Assembly (NCBI RefSeq): GCF_005503355.1
Contig: NZ_SCMK01000037.1
Location: 1-37,463 of the forward strand
Direction of reading: 5' to 3'
DNA: 37,463 nt
Source: Sphingomonas sp. 1F27F7B
GTDB taxonomy: Bacteria > Pseudomonadota > Alphaproteobacteria > Sphingomonadales > Sphingomonadaceae
A model generated the notes under the pieces. It searched no databases. It was not told the origin of the DNA and was given only the letters and a program-made list of their open reading frames with translations. Within the stretch, counting starts at the first letter, position 1. Each line of letters starts with the position of its first letter. Both the position numbers and the translations under genes were made by a program. Positions 24,087-32,786 of this stretch are shown piece after piece.

Positions 24087-26671
24087 ATAACGGCTCCGCG
24101 ATCGGCTTCTGGCGGACAGTCGGCCTGTTGCTCATGGCGTCACGACGGCGCTCGAGCGGCCGCCATCGACGCCAGCAACAGCTGCTCAACAATCGCTCGG
24201 GCCGCGAGGCAACCAACTGGGGGGCGCTGGGCACAATCCTCGGCGTCCTGCTCATGGCGTTTCTGCACGGAGCCGCTGCGGTTTCGGTTCAGTCCGCGGT
24301 CGAGGCTAGCCAGGCCATTCAAACCAAGCGGCAGGGCAAGCTCGTCGTCAGCAGCTGGTTCATGGACGAAGTGAAGCTGCGGGCGGAGGAACGCGAAGCC
24401 GGAGAAGAACCCTCCCCCGATATCAGTGATGGCGATTATAGCCTGGAAGCCAAGGAAGTCGTGGAGCGCAACGGCGGTGACCAGGCCGCCACAGAAAAAC
24501 GGCTCCGCGCCACGGTCGCCGCTGCGGACAGTAGTGAGCTGACCTCCAGCGACAATGCCGAACCGGGGCTCTCGAACCTCGCCAAGGCAGGACCGGTCGG
24601 CATGATCCTCGGATCCATCGTCCTGCTCTGGTGGTTCGCGATGCTGATTTGCCAGGGCGAGGGGCTGGAACTGGATCTCCAACGCCGGCGTCACCCGATG
24701 TGGGAATGGCTTCTTAGCCATCCGATCGGGGCCGGCGCAGTCTTCTTTGCCGAGATGCTGGCGCCCTTGTCGGCCAATCTCACCTATTGGACGGCACCGA
24801 TCTTCACCGGAATCCTGTACGGTGCCGCGCAAGGACCATGGGCCGGCTTCGGAGCCGCGGCTCTGGTCGGCATTCCCGTGACCATTGCGGCGGCATGCGT
24901 CGGCAAGGCCCTGGAGATCGGCGCAATCCTGCGCTTGCCGGCCAGGAGCCGGGGCGCGGCGATCGGGATATTGAGCTGGTTCGGCTATGCCTCGCTGGTC
25001 TCGATTTTCTTCAGTATCGGGCTCATGCCGCGCATCGCGGCGGCGCTGAGCCTATGGCTGGGGCCGGCGCCCCAGGCCTCCGTCCCGATCCTGGGCCTGT
25101 TCCTTGGGCTCGGCCAGGACGGGGAGTTCTCCTTCCTGCGCGGCATGGTTTTTTGCTGGGCGACTAGCGCGGTCCTGGTGGCCGCATCCGTGGTCTTCAG
25201 CGCCCGGTCGGTCCGCAACGGCTTGAGCGGCGCCTTCGCTTCCGACACCTTGCTCTCGCGCCCGAGAAAGCGGGCGCGGTTCGGGCGCGATCCCCTCTTC
25301 CGCAAGGAGTATCTCTGGTTCGTTCGCGACCGAAGCGCGATCGTGCAAGTGATCCTGATCCCGGTCACGGTCGCCGGGTTTCAGCTGTTCAACCTTCGCG
25401 GCATCCTCAGTCACGCCGCGGACTCCTGGTACTACCTCAGCGGGGCCGCGATCTTCTTCGGCACTTATTTCCTTTGGATCCTCGGCCCGAAATCGCTGAC
25501 CTCGGAAGGTGCCGCGCTATGGATCGCCCTGACGTGGCCGCGCGGGCTCGAAGGCGTGCTAAAGGCCAAAGCCTGGCTCTGGTCGATGATCGCCTCGGGC
25601 CTGGTCGTGGCGGTCCTGTTGGCATCGTGCTGGTTCTTCCCGCATGATTGGTGGCGGATCGCCCTGGTCGCGATTGGCTGGTTCTTCTTTGCGCGCAGCA
25701 TGGCCGAAAAATCGGTCACGCTCGTCACCATCGTCTCGGATTCCGGCGAAGCCGAAAAGGTTCCTGCAGGGCGACGTTGGGCCGCACAGCTGGGGATGCT
25801 AACCTTCGCCATCGGCATCTCCACGCAGCAATGGAATCTCGCGATCGTCGGCATTGTCTATTCCTGGATAACCGCGGCTGCGATGTGGGAGAATCTGCGC
25901 GCGCGGCTTCCCTATCTGTACGACCCATGGTCGGAGCAGCTCCCCCCGCCCCCGACGCTGATGCACGCCATGGTGTCGATCAGCATCCTGATCGAATGCG
26001 CCTCGATCGTGACCGGTGTGGTGTTCGCGTTCGGCGGCAGGGAAAGCCTCGGGATCGCGCAAGGGCTGGGATATGCGGTCTGTGCCGTCGCGGTATCGAT
26101 CGGCGTGTCCAATTTCCTGTCCCGGCGCGACGTCCCCCCTGCGCAAATCTGGCGCTGGCAGGGATCCGCGCCCATCCCGCAAGACGAGGAACAGCCGGAG
26201 GGAATGTGGCCGTGGATGCGCCGCTACCTGGCGGCAGACAGGGGCGAGCTTCGCTGGTTCTTCTATGCGGTAGCGGCGGGTCTGACGCTGGCCCTGCTCG
26301 CACATTTGTACATCGCGGCGATCGAGCTCATTCCGTCGATAGCCAAAGCCACCGAGGCATCGAGGCTTCAGATGGACAGCATTCCGGGGATGGCGACAGC
26401 CTATGCTGTCATCGCGATAGCCTTCGCGCCCTTCGCCGAGGAATATCTATTCCGCGGTCTCGTATTCCGGACGCTCGACCGGCAATGGGGAGGATGGAAG
26501 GCGGTGCTTGGCGCTGCCGCATTCTTCGCCATCTATCACCCGCCGCTTGCCTGGCTACCTGTCGGCTTAGTTGGGGCTGCCAATTGTCTGCTCTTCAAAC
26601 GCTCCGGACGGCTGGCGCCTGCTGTGCTGCTCCATATGACTTATAATGCTGCGGTGATCCTGTGGACCTAA
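24083..26671 (+). CDS. ABC permease fused to a CPBP intramembrane protease
   Basis: 862 residues. Residues 1 to about 690 form an ABC-2-like permease: a first helix near 45-65, a large soluble loop rich in Glu and Asp (about 80-165), many membrane helices, and the motif FRKEYLWFVRDRSAIVQ that is typical of these permeases. From about 730 on it becomes a CPBP (CAAX protease, Abi) domain with all three motifs: EEYLFRG (Glu786, Glu787, Arg791), FAIYHPP (His819) and HMTYN (His851, Asn855). Those residues form the glutamate-type intramembrane active site. Fusions of this kind resemble NatB-CPBP-like bacterial proteins. The neighbours suggest a transporter that cuts what it moves. The hxs link is inference from location. 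Confidence 0.85.
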   Translation: MNNGSAIGFWRTVGLLLMASRRRSSGRHRRQQQLLNNRSGREATNWGALGTILGVLLMAFLHGAAAVSVQSAVEASQAIQTKRQGKLVVSSWFMDEVKLRAEEREAGEEPSPDISDGDYSLEAKEVVERNGGDQAATEKRLRATVAAADSSELTSSDNAEPGLSNLAKAGPVGMILGSIVLLWWFAMLICQGEGLELDLQRRRHPMWEWLLSHPIGAGAVFFAEMLAPLSANLTYWTAPIFTGILYGAAQGPWAGFGAAALVGIPVTIAAACVGKALEIGAILRLPARSRGAAIGILSWFGYASLVSIFFSIGLMPRIAAALSLWLGPAPQASVPILGLFLGLGQDGEFSFLRGMVFCWATSAVLVAASVVFSARSVRNGLSGAFASDTLLSRPRKRARFGRDPLFRKEYLWFVRDRSAIVQVILIPVTVAGFQLFNLRGILSHAADSWYYLSGAAIFFGTYFLWILGPKSLTSEGAALWIALTWPRGLEGVLKAKAWLWSMIASGLVVAVLLASCWFFPHDWWRIALVAIGWFFFARSMAEKSVTLVTIVSDSGEAEKVPAGRRWAAQLGMLTFAIGISTQQWNLAIVGIVYSWITAAAMWENLRARLPYLYDPWSEQLPPPPTLMHAMVSISILIECASIVTGVVFAFGGRESLGIAQGLGYAVCAVAVSIGVSNFLSRRDVPPAQIWRWQGSAPIPQDEEQPEGMWPWMRRYLAADRGELRWFFYAVAAGLTLALLAHLYIAAIELIPSIAKATEASRLQMDSIPGMATAYAVIAIAFAPFAEEYLFRGLVFRTLDRQWGGWKAVLGAAAFFAIYHPPLAWLPVGLVGAANCLLFKRSGRLAPAVLLHMTYNAAVILWT

Positions 26672-27506
26672 AGCCTGCCCCATGGGCGCGCAGCACAATC
26701 TGCACAGCAACATCGTAGAGATCGGCGCAACATACACCGAGAAACGCGGGCTCGCGGTAGAACACGACCTTCGGGCGCCTGAATGAACGGCCGCTTTCAG
26801 GATCGCGCGTGATCCGATCGAGTGTCCGAGATTGGAGCGCTTAGCGGCCGATCAGCGCCCTCGCATGGTCTGCGTTGAGGCAGTCTTATTTCACGGATGA
26901 GGCACTTTTATCCGGGCTCAACACCTTGCTCACGCGAACCGTGCCTCGGGCTCGGCTAGCAGAGCGCGTGCGGCCGCATTGTGCCGCGGCGGTTCCGCTC
27001 AGATCGATCCGAACCACCAAGCGGCCGCTTCAATTGACCCACCGGCTATACCTAGCTGGAGGAGATGCCTCGCAAGCGGACGATAATGCTCGGCGTCATA
27101 AACATCCGCGATCCACTTTGAAGATGCTCCACGCCGTCGTTCCAGCATTGAGTTGGGCTTAAAGGTCACGTGCTGGCTGCTGCCACAGAATATCGTTTCG
27201 TCTCCATCCATCCTGCAAGAAGGCCTCAGCCGGGCCCGCAAGATCAAATAGTTACCTATCTACCGCTGCCGTTTGGTTTCGATCCCGAGAATGCCTCATC
27301 CTGCAAATTATTGCGCAATATCAAACACTTGACATCACATTTGCACAGTGCTCTGCTGACATCTATCCGTTCGCGACAAGGTCAATATGGATGGCGAGGC
27401 GCGCAAAAGTTACCGCCCCAGGATGCCTCAAAGTCCAGGCACACGTTTCCCGGGCTCTCGGTAAGCGAACCTTGCGAACACCCCCGTCGTCGATAAGTAT
27501 CCGGTT
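26672..27506. other. 835-bp region with no convincing gene, left flank of the mobile region
   Basis: No reading frame here has a recognisable domain or a good ribosome site; the longest are under 100 codons and look like chance. GC falls from about 26900 on, toward the level of the recombinase genes. It probably contains the left boundary of the recombinase element, but I could not find matching repeats with the right side (34185-34307). Confidence 0.4.
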
Positions 27507-30209
27507 GTGAAGCGCCGCGACGTACTCGACTTCGGCGAACTAGCTCCGCCGACCGTCAATCAAATTGACCCAAACTATTTTGCGGTCATTGATACGGATA
27601 ATCTAGTACTAACTACCACGATCGATGAACGTACCACGCGCTGGCACTATGCATCGTATTCACGAAAAAATCTCGCGCAAGAGATAATCCTTGTATTCTA
27701 CCACATGATAAACAGCGGAAAGTACTTCCGAAAGCACACGACTTTTCATAGTTACAGATTGACCATTGGAGGCATCTTGTCGAGCATGGACAAGATCGAT
27801 CCAGAGCAACAGATCCAGTCTGTTGCGCAACTGGATAGAACCTTTCTGGATTCCATGGATCAACCTGCGATGTCCGTGTCGCAGTGGAGCAAGCTGTGTA
27901 TTTTGATCGTCGTGCTTCGTGCGGCCAGAAAGATGAGCCCCCATGCAGTCGCAGCCAACCTAACAGACACAACTCTGGGCGACCGGCTTGCTTACACTAG
28001 CCGCTACCAGAAGCCCGCCACGAGCCCCAGGGACGCTTACAGCGCCTATGTGACTCGCCAAATTCAAGAGGCTGCTAAGGCAGAAATCGGGCCGGTCATT
28101 GAGCGGGTTCGCGGCGGAGCTGCCCGCCTTAAAGACCTGCAGAAGCCTCACGTCAGCCAGCCTGCTATCTTGTCGCCTGCTGACAGAACCCTGCTTGATT
28201 TGGCGCAAGGTCGCCCTGTCGCACCAGCGGTATTCTCCAGGTATCTCCGAGACGCTCGGTGTACTGTTTTGACATTCCGAAGTTACATCACTGGAGCGGA
28301 CATCGGCGATGACGCGATAATCCATGCATCTCATCTGATCGCGAGCGGTTGGACGAAAGACGATGTTCGCAAAGAACTCAGGATATCGCGCAGAGTGCTG
28401 GACGCAATGTTTACACATTGTCCAGAGTTTTTAGATCGCCTCTCACGATATGAGACAGAATCTGTCGCGGCCGTTGTGGATGGCACCAAGCGACGCCGGG
28501 CCGAAGATGAGGAACTTTGGGAAGCGTCGATACCACCTGTTCAGATCGGGGACGATATCGACAAACCAACGGAACTTTGGCGCAGGCAAGAGGACCAACT
28601 CAGGCGTAGGTTGCACGTACTGCGTATATGGGACGACAAGGGGATCCCACTATCGAGGTTCGGCGATCTGAGTTTTGGGGTCAGGAGTATTCTAACTTGG
28701 GAAGAGCCCGTCTTCGGGATCGCCCCGCTGAATCGAAATTTTTACACCTACCGGAGAGCGCACCCAGAGTCGATGATGGACATTACTACTGTAGCGCGAT
28801 CCCTTACTGCCCGCTACGGGAAATATTTCCGCCAAGACCTGGCTAAGAAAACTGCCACTAAGGTCCTCGAGCTCGAGAGAATCCTTCTTCAAGAAGACTG
28901 GAGCGCCTTACCGCCGAATTTCCACTTTTCGTTTACGGGCTGGCTGCAATGGGACGATCCATCGCGATCGATACATAAACTTTCTTCGAGTGGATTATTT
29001 GTCAACGATAAGAGGTATGGACCGATAGCTAAACGGGCAAAAGAGCTCCTCCGTGCGATTGAATTGAAATACCGCGCACTTAGATCTGAACCTGCGCGAC
29101 ACGCGGCACCGCTGGTAGATATTATGCGTCCAAGCGAAGTCGCGCGCATGCTATGTCCGACAATGGACGAACTCACACCTTTTATGGCCATTCTTGGCCT
29201 AATATGCCAAATAGACTATTCATCCTTGAAGACATTGCGACGGGACTGCCTTGAAAGCTCCGCGAACGGATACGTAAATATTAAGTATCGTAAGTCACGT
29301 GATAATGATCGTCTCTATACACAACGAGAGCGAGATGGAGGAATTGACACCCCGGGCGGGCTAATTCGTCTGATTTTAGAGCTGACGGAGCCCGCTCATA
29401 TCGCCCTAAAATCTTCTGGGGACCGCCATCAGGATTATCTTTGGCTCGCGAGCTATAGAGCTGGCTTCAGGCTGTGCACGTTTCAACATCCCGTCCGGCA
29501 TCCGTGGTGGAGATTTTGTGATCGCAATATTATCATCTCTGATGATGGGAAAATGTTGGATGGCCTAGAGCCGTCGAGATTTCGTAAGACCGTCAAAGCG
29601 CATAAGTACACGAAAAGCGGCGGTGATATCTTTGCACTGGCGGATGATCATAGTTACGCCGTTGCTCGCGATCACTATGCCAACCTCCCTTCTCTTGAAG
29701 AACTGCACGACGAAGCTGTGGTAAGCGGACTAGGGCACGCCCTGGCCGACGCCGCAGCAAGAGTTATCGCCGGCAATGAACCACCTTCAAAGCAAGCGGC
29801 GCGGTTGAGCGAGGCAACTGGGCAGCCCTTTGCATCTTGCTTGGCGGCGATCCAAGGATCCGAAGACGTTTGGCTTGCGGGGTGCGTATCCTTCCATAGC
29901 AGCCCGTTCGGCTTGCCAGGGGAAGCGTGTCCGGCGCCTTTCAGCGAGTGTCTTCATTGTAACAATGGCATCTTCACATCACGCAAGTTGCCAAACTTGC
30001 TTCGCTACGCGTGCATACTCAGAGAGCGGCGACAAACCGTTCACGAAGATGTCTGGCGCACCATTTACAAGCCAGATCTGGACCGAATCGAACTCCAGAT
30101 TCTTCCGCAATTTACTGCCGAGCAAATCGCGCGAGCCACGACGGTCATTCATGGGGCTGCCGATCACGATCCGCTGTTTATGCCCCCGTCTGTCGGGCTG
30201 ACCTCATGA
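27507..30209 (+). CDS. Large tyrosine-recombinase-like protein, first of three element genes
   Basis: 900 residues from GTG 27507; no clear ribosome site. The first 500 residues have no match I know. Around residues 550-730 the C-terminal half resembles a tyrosine recombinase: a helix pair LICQIDYSSLKTLRRDCL, then SRFRKTVKAHKYT, then DDHSYAVARDHYAN, with His715 and Tyr724 spaced nine apart as in catalytic cores. The first catalytic Arg is not in its usual place, and the second box has Ser where His is usual, so it may be a partner rather than an active enzyme. Near residue 810 a Cys-rich block (CPAPFSECLHCNNGIF) looks like zinc binding. It may correspond to a GmtZ-like or TnpB-like protein. 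It overlaps the next gene by 4 nt, and its AT content is well above the flanking genes. Confidence 0.6.
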   Translation: MKRRDVLDFGELAPPTVNQIDPNYFAVIDTDNLVLTTTIDERTTRWHYASYSRKNLAQEIILVFYHMINSGKYFRKHTTFHSYRLTIGGILSSMDKIDPEQQIQSVAQLDRTFLDSMDQPAMSVSQWSKLCILIVVLRAARKMSPHAVAANLTDTTLGDRLAYTSRYQKPATSPRDAYSAYVTRQIQEAAKAEIGPVIERVRGGAARLKDLQKPHVSQPAILSPADRTLLDLAQGRPVAPAVFSRYLRDARCTVLTFRSYITGADIGDDAIIHASHLIASGWTKDDVRKELRISRRVLDAMFTHCPEFLDRLSRYETESVAAVVDGTKRRRAEDEELWEASIPPVQIGDDIDKPTELWRRQEDQLRRRLHVLRIWDDKGIPLSRFGDLSFGVRSILTWEEPVFGIAPLNRNFYTYRRAHPESMMDITTVARSLTARYGKYFRQDLAKKTATKVLELERILLQEDWSALPPNFHFSFTGWLQWDDPSRSIHKLSSSGLFVNDKRYGPIAKRAKELLRAIELKYRALRSEPARHAAPLVDIMRPSEVARMLCPTMDELTPFMAILGLICQIDYSSLKTLRRDCLESSANGYVNIKYRKSRDNDRLYTQRERDGGIDTPGGLIRLILELTEPAHIALKSSGDRHQDYLWLASYRAGFRLCTFQHPVRHPWWRFCDRNIIISDDGKMLDGLEPSRFRKTVKAHKYTKSGGDIFALADDHSYAVARDHYANLPSLEELHDEAVVSGLGHALADAAARVIAGNEPPSKQAARLSEATGQPFASCLAAIQGSEDVWLAGCVSFHSSPFGLPGEACPAPFSECLHCNNGIFTSRKLPNLLRYACILRERRQTVHEDVWRTIYKPDLDRIELQILPQFTAEQIARATTVIHGAADHDPLFMPPSVGLTS

Positions 30210-32170
30210 ACAGCCGCCTAGCTTGGCAAGAGAATGCATTTGCGGATCATCGGCGCATATCCGACGATCTGCCGGTCGTGCCTGAGTATCGCCGCGTCTC
30301 AGAAAAGGAGGGGCTCGCGCCCCTCTCGCTCTTTCGCGACGATGAATGGGACCTGGACGTTGGCATTCACGCGCCCAACGTGGGCATGTCGTTGCGTAAA
30401 CTGGATTTTACCGGGCACAGTGAAGATTTTCGTGAATTCATAAAAGCTTATGCTTGGTGCCTTATGAATTTCGACCACGCAGGCGTCCCAGGAAATCTAG
30501 AATCTTGCCCCCCGAATCGACTGAAGAAGAATCTCCGTTGGATAGAGCGCTATTGCGCGTTCATGGCTGAACGGAACCTTCAGATTTCGTCGGTTTCAGA
30601 TGATGACAACGATGCTTGGATGGCGATGTTCAAAGAGCAAAGCTATTCGCAGCGTGTGCGGGCCGCAGCCGTGCCGCGGCGCCTTTTCATCTACCGGCCC
30701 TGGCTACCCTTTGCTGTCTCGACGGTCATGCCCTGGAAAGATCGGCAGCCGTGCGAAGTACTAGGACCACCTCCCATCGGCGAAGTGAACGCCACATCTC
30801 GCATCCCTCGCGCGATCATCGATCCAATGATGAAGTGGGCCCTATTCTATGTTGAAACTGCAAGCCAAGACATCTTCCGATTATTAAAGTTACGTCGTGA
30901 TCGCAGAAGACCCGCAAACCCGGCGGGTTGTCCGTCCTTTGAATTCGAAAATATACCTGGGACGGGTGTAGCTTGGCGTCGCCTTAGTGAGCCCTATGAG
31001 GTCGATCTCGAAGCTCAATATCTAACGACTGCGGCATACTTGATCACCGCCTACCTGTCAGGAATGCGCGACTGCGAAATTCAAACGATTAAACGAGGTG
31101 GTTGGCGCATAAAGCGAGATGAGGACGGCACCCCATATCGTTTTTTGGTAGAGGGTGTGGCGGCGGCGAAGGGGCGACGAAAAGCTCGCGCGCGATTGTG
31201 CGACCGCAGGCGAACGTGGATTGTCCTCCCGGAAGTCCACCGCGCGCTGGAAGCTCTCACTATGCTCCGGGAGATTATGCTGTCGATCCATCCGGATCGA
31301 CTTGGTGCTCGAGACACCGATCTGATCTTTCGCCGGTTCAAAGACCTAAAGACGGACTCCGTGGCCTTGCTGGACTGCTCCGGGCCATGGCTCAACGCAT
31401 TTCAGACTCACGTGAACCGCCTGGCCGCTAATGCACTTGAGGGAGCGGGCATGCCCGCCGACCGCGACCTCATCCATAATCTTTACCGGATTCCTTCGAC
31501 TGACGATGGTCAACACTGGCGGTGGAGCACTCGACAGCCGCGTCGTACGATCGCTTGGTATATCGCCAATGAACCTTTCGGAACGGTGGCAGGCATGCGC
31601 CAGTTCGGACATGTGCGGGAAGTAACCTTTGAAGGTTATGCTGGCTCCGTTGAGGCCGGATTTCGGGATGAAGTTGAAGCCGCGCGTGCCGCGGGGAAAA
31701 TGCGTGACCTCATCGACATGTACACCGACGTCAAAGCAGGCGCCCGTTTAGGCGGCCCAATGGGAGCCAAACTCGAGGCCGATTTCCGGCACATTGCGGA
31801 GGTACTTGGAGATCTTCCAGGAAAAGTGGTCGACGAGAAGCGGCTGGCACAAATGCTCAAAAACGTCGCCCGTGAGGTTTATCCGGCGCTGATAAACGAC
31901 TGCTTTTTCGACGCCGCCACGGCGCGGTGCCTCAAGCGGCCGGAAGTTAAGTCACTTCAAAAGCCATACTTTGCCCAGTGTGACTGGACGAAATGCCCAA
32001 ACAGCTGTTTCTGGCGGAAGCACAAGCCAATGATTGAACGGAGTTTAGCTGAGGCGGTCGAATACCGGAAGCGACCTAGAATATCGAAGAATCAGCGCCT
32101 GGCGCTCGACTCTGTCATAGCCCAATACAGGCGCGCGCTCAAGCAGACCCAAGATGACAGTTCGTCGTAA
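30206..32170 (+). CDS. Tyrosine recombinase/integrase, second element gene
   Basis: 654 residues; the start ATG overlaps the previous stop (ATGA). The C-terminal half carries a tyrosine recombinase core: SGMRDCEI with Arg288, the box RQPRRTIAWY with Arg446 (a His at the first position is replaced), then QFGHVREVTFEGYAG, with His469 and Tyr478 nine residues apart. A C-terminal Cys-rich segment (AQCDWTKCPNSCFW) is a likely zinc site, as in Tn554 TnpB-like and Gamma-Mobile-Trio integrases. It would bind element ends and cut and join DNA, probably with the other two recombinases here. Overlaps the following small gene by 17 nt. Lower GC than the host genes. Confidence 0.7.
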   Translation: MNSRLAWQENAFADHRRISDDLPVVPEYRRVSEKEGLAPLSLFRDDEWDLDVGIHAPNVGMSLRKLDFTGHSEDFREFIKAYAWCLMNFDHAGVPGNLESCPPNRLKKNLRWIERYCAFMAERNLQISSVSDDDNDAWMAMFKEQSYSQRVRAAAVPRRLFIYRPWLPFAVSTVMPWKDRQPCEVLGPPPIGEVNATSRIPRAIIDPMMKWALFYVETASQDIFRLLKLRRDRRRPANPAGCPSFEFENIPGTGVAWRRLSEPYEVDLEAQYLTTAAYLITAYLSGMRDCEIQTIKRGGWRIKRDEDGTPYRFLVEGVAAAKGRRKARARLCDRRRTWIVLPEVHRALEALTMLREIMLSIHPDRLGARDTDLIFRRFKDLKTDSVALLDCSGPWLNAFQTHVNRLAANALEGAGMPADRDLIHNLYRIPSTDDGQHWRWSTRQPRRTIAWYIANEPFGTVAGMRQFGHVREVTFEGYAGSVEAGFRDEVEAARAAGKMRDLIDMYTDVKAGARLGGPMGAKLEADFRHIAEVLGDLPGKVVDEKRLAQMLKNVAREVYPALINDCFFDAATARCLKRPEVKSLQKPYFAQCDWTKCPNSCFWRKHKPMIERSLAEAVEYRKRPRISKNQRLALDSVIAQYRRALKQTQDDSSS

Positions 32171-32678
32171 ATCAGAAATAGCGGTCTGCGAGGCCATCCA
32201 GCGACTGGTTTCCGGCCAACCTATCCGCGCCGAAAACTGCATGCTCGTCGACCTCAATCTTGCGATCGAGGCGGGCGTTTCGAGGGCAACGATGTATCGG
32301 TCTGAGGCCATGCAGGATTGGCGAAAAGCAAAAGAATCAGCCGTTCGCCGGGCCATTATCGTCTTAAAGCACCGGGCAGTTGATAATCCGAGTTTAGTGC
32401 TCACTGATGCCGATCTCGTGCGTGAAGCGATGGTCGAGCGTGCTGCACTACGGGAGTTCCCGAAATTTCAAGCGGAATGGCAGGCTGTCAAAGACAATCA
32501 AATGTGCCAGCTTAGCATAGAGCGCTCAGACCCCGATCGGGTGATCACCTCACTCGTATCGACCATCTATGGTCTCGCCCTAGCCTTGCGGCGTAAGGAC
32601 GAGATCATTCAGGTACAGGCGAAACAATTGGAGATTGGCTCAGGTAAGATTGCAGCATTTCCGCCTCGTAGGCTATAA
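32154..32678 (+). CDS. Small HTH-like protein of the recombinase element (TnpC/GmtX-like)
   Basis: 174 residues. The N-terminal half has a helix-turn-helix-like block, LNLAIEAGVSRATMYRS, close to the pattern in TnpC-like and DUF6262/GmtX proteins of recombinase-trio elements. The C-terminus (LRRKDEIIQVQAKQLEI) is probably coiled coil. In Tn554 the third gene product, TnpC, affects orientation and efficiency of integration, and a similar accessory role fits here. It ends 108 nt before the convergent recombinase gene. Assignment to a named family is tentative. Confidence 0.6.
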   Translation: MTVRRKSEIAVCEAIQRLVSGQPIRAENCMLVDLNLAIEAGVSRATMYRSEAMQDWRKAKESAVRRAIIVLKHRAVDNPSLVLTDADLVREAMVERAALREFPKFQAEWQAVKDNQMCQLSIERSDPDRVITSLVSTIYGLALALRRKDEIIQVQAKQLEIGSGKIAAFPPRRL

Positions 32679-32786
32679 TGACAGAATCTACACGTCCTGT
32701 CACATCGGTGGCACTCGCGCCCCGCCTGGAGGATGACTGCCACCCCAGCTGAGGGGCTGACCCACTCGAGATTTGGCGAAGGCTGC

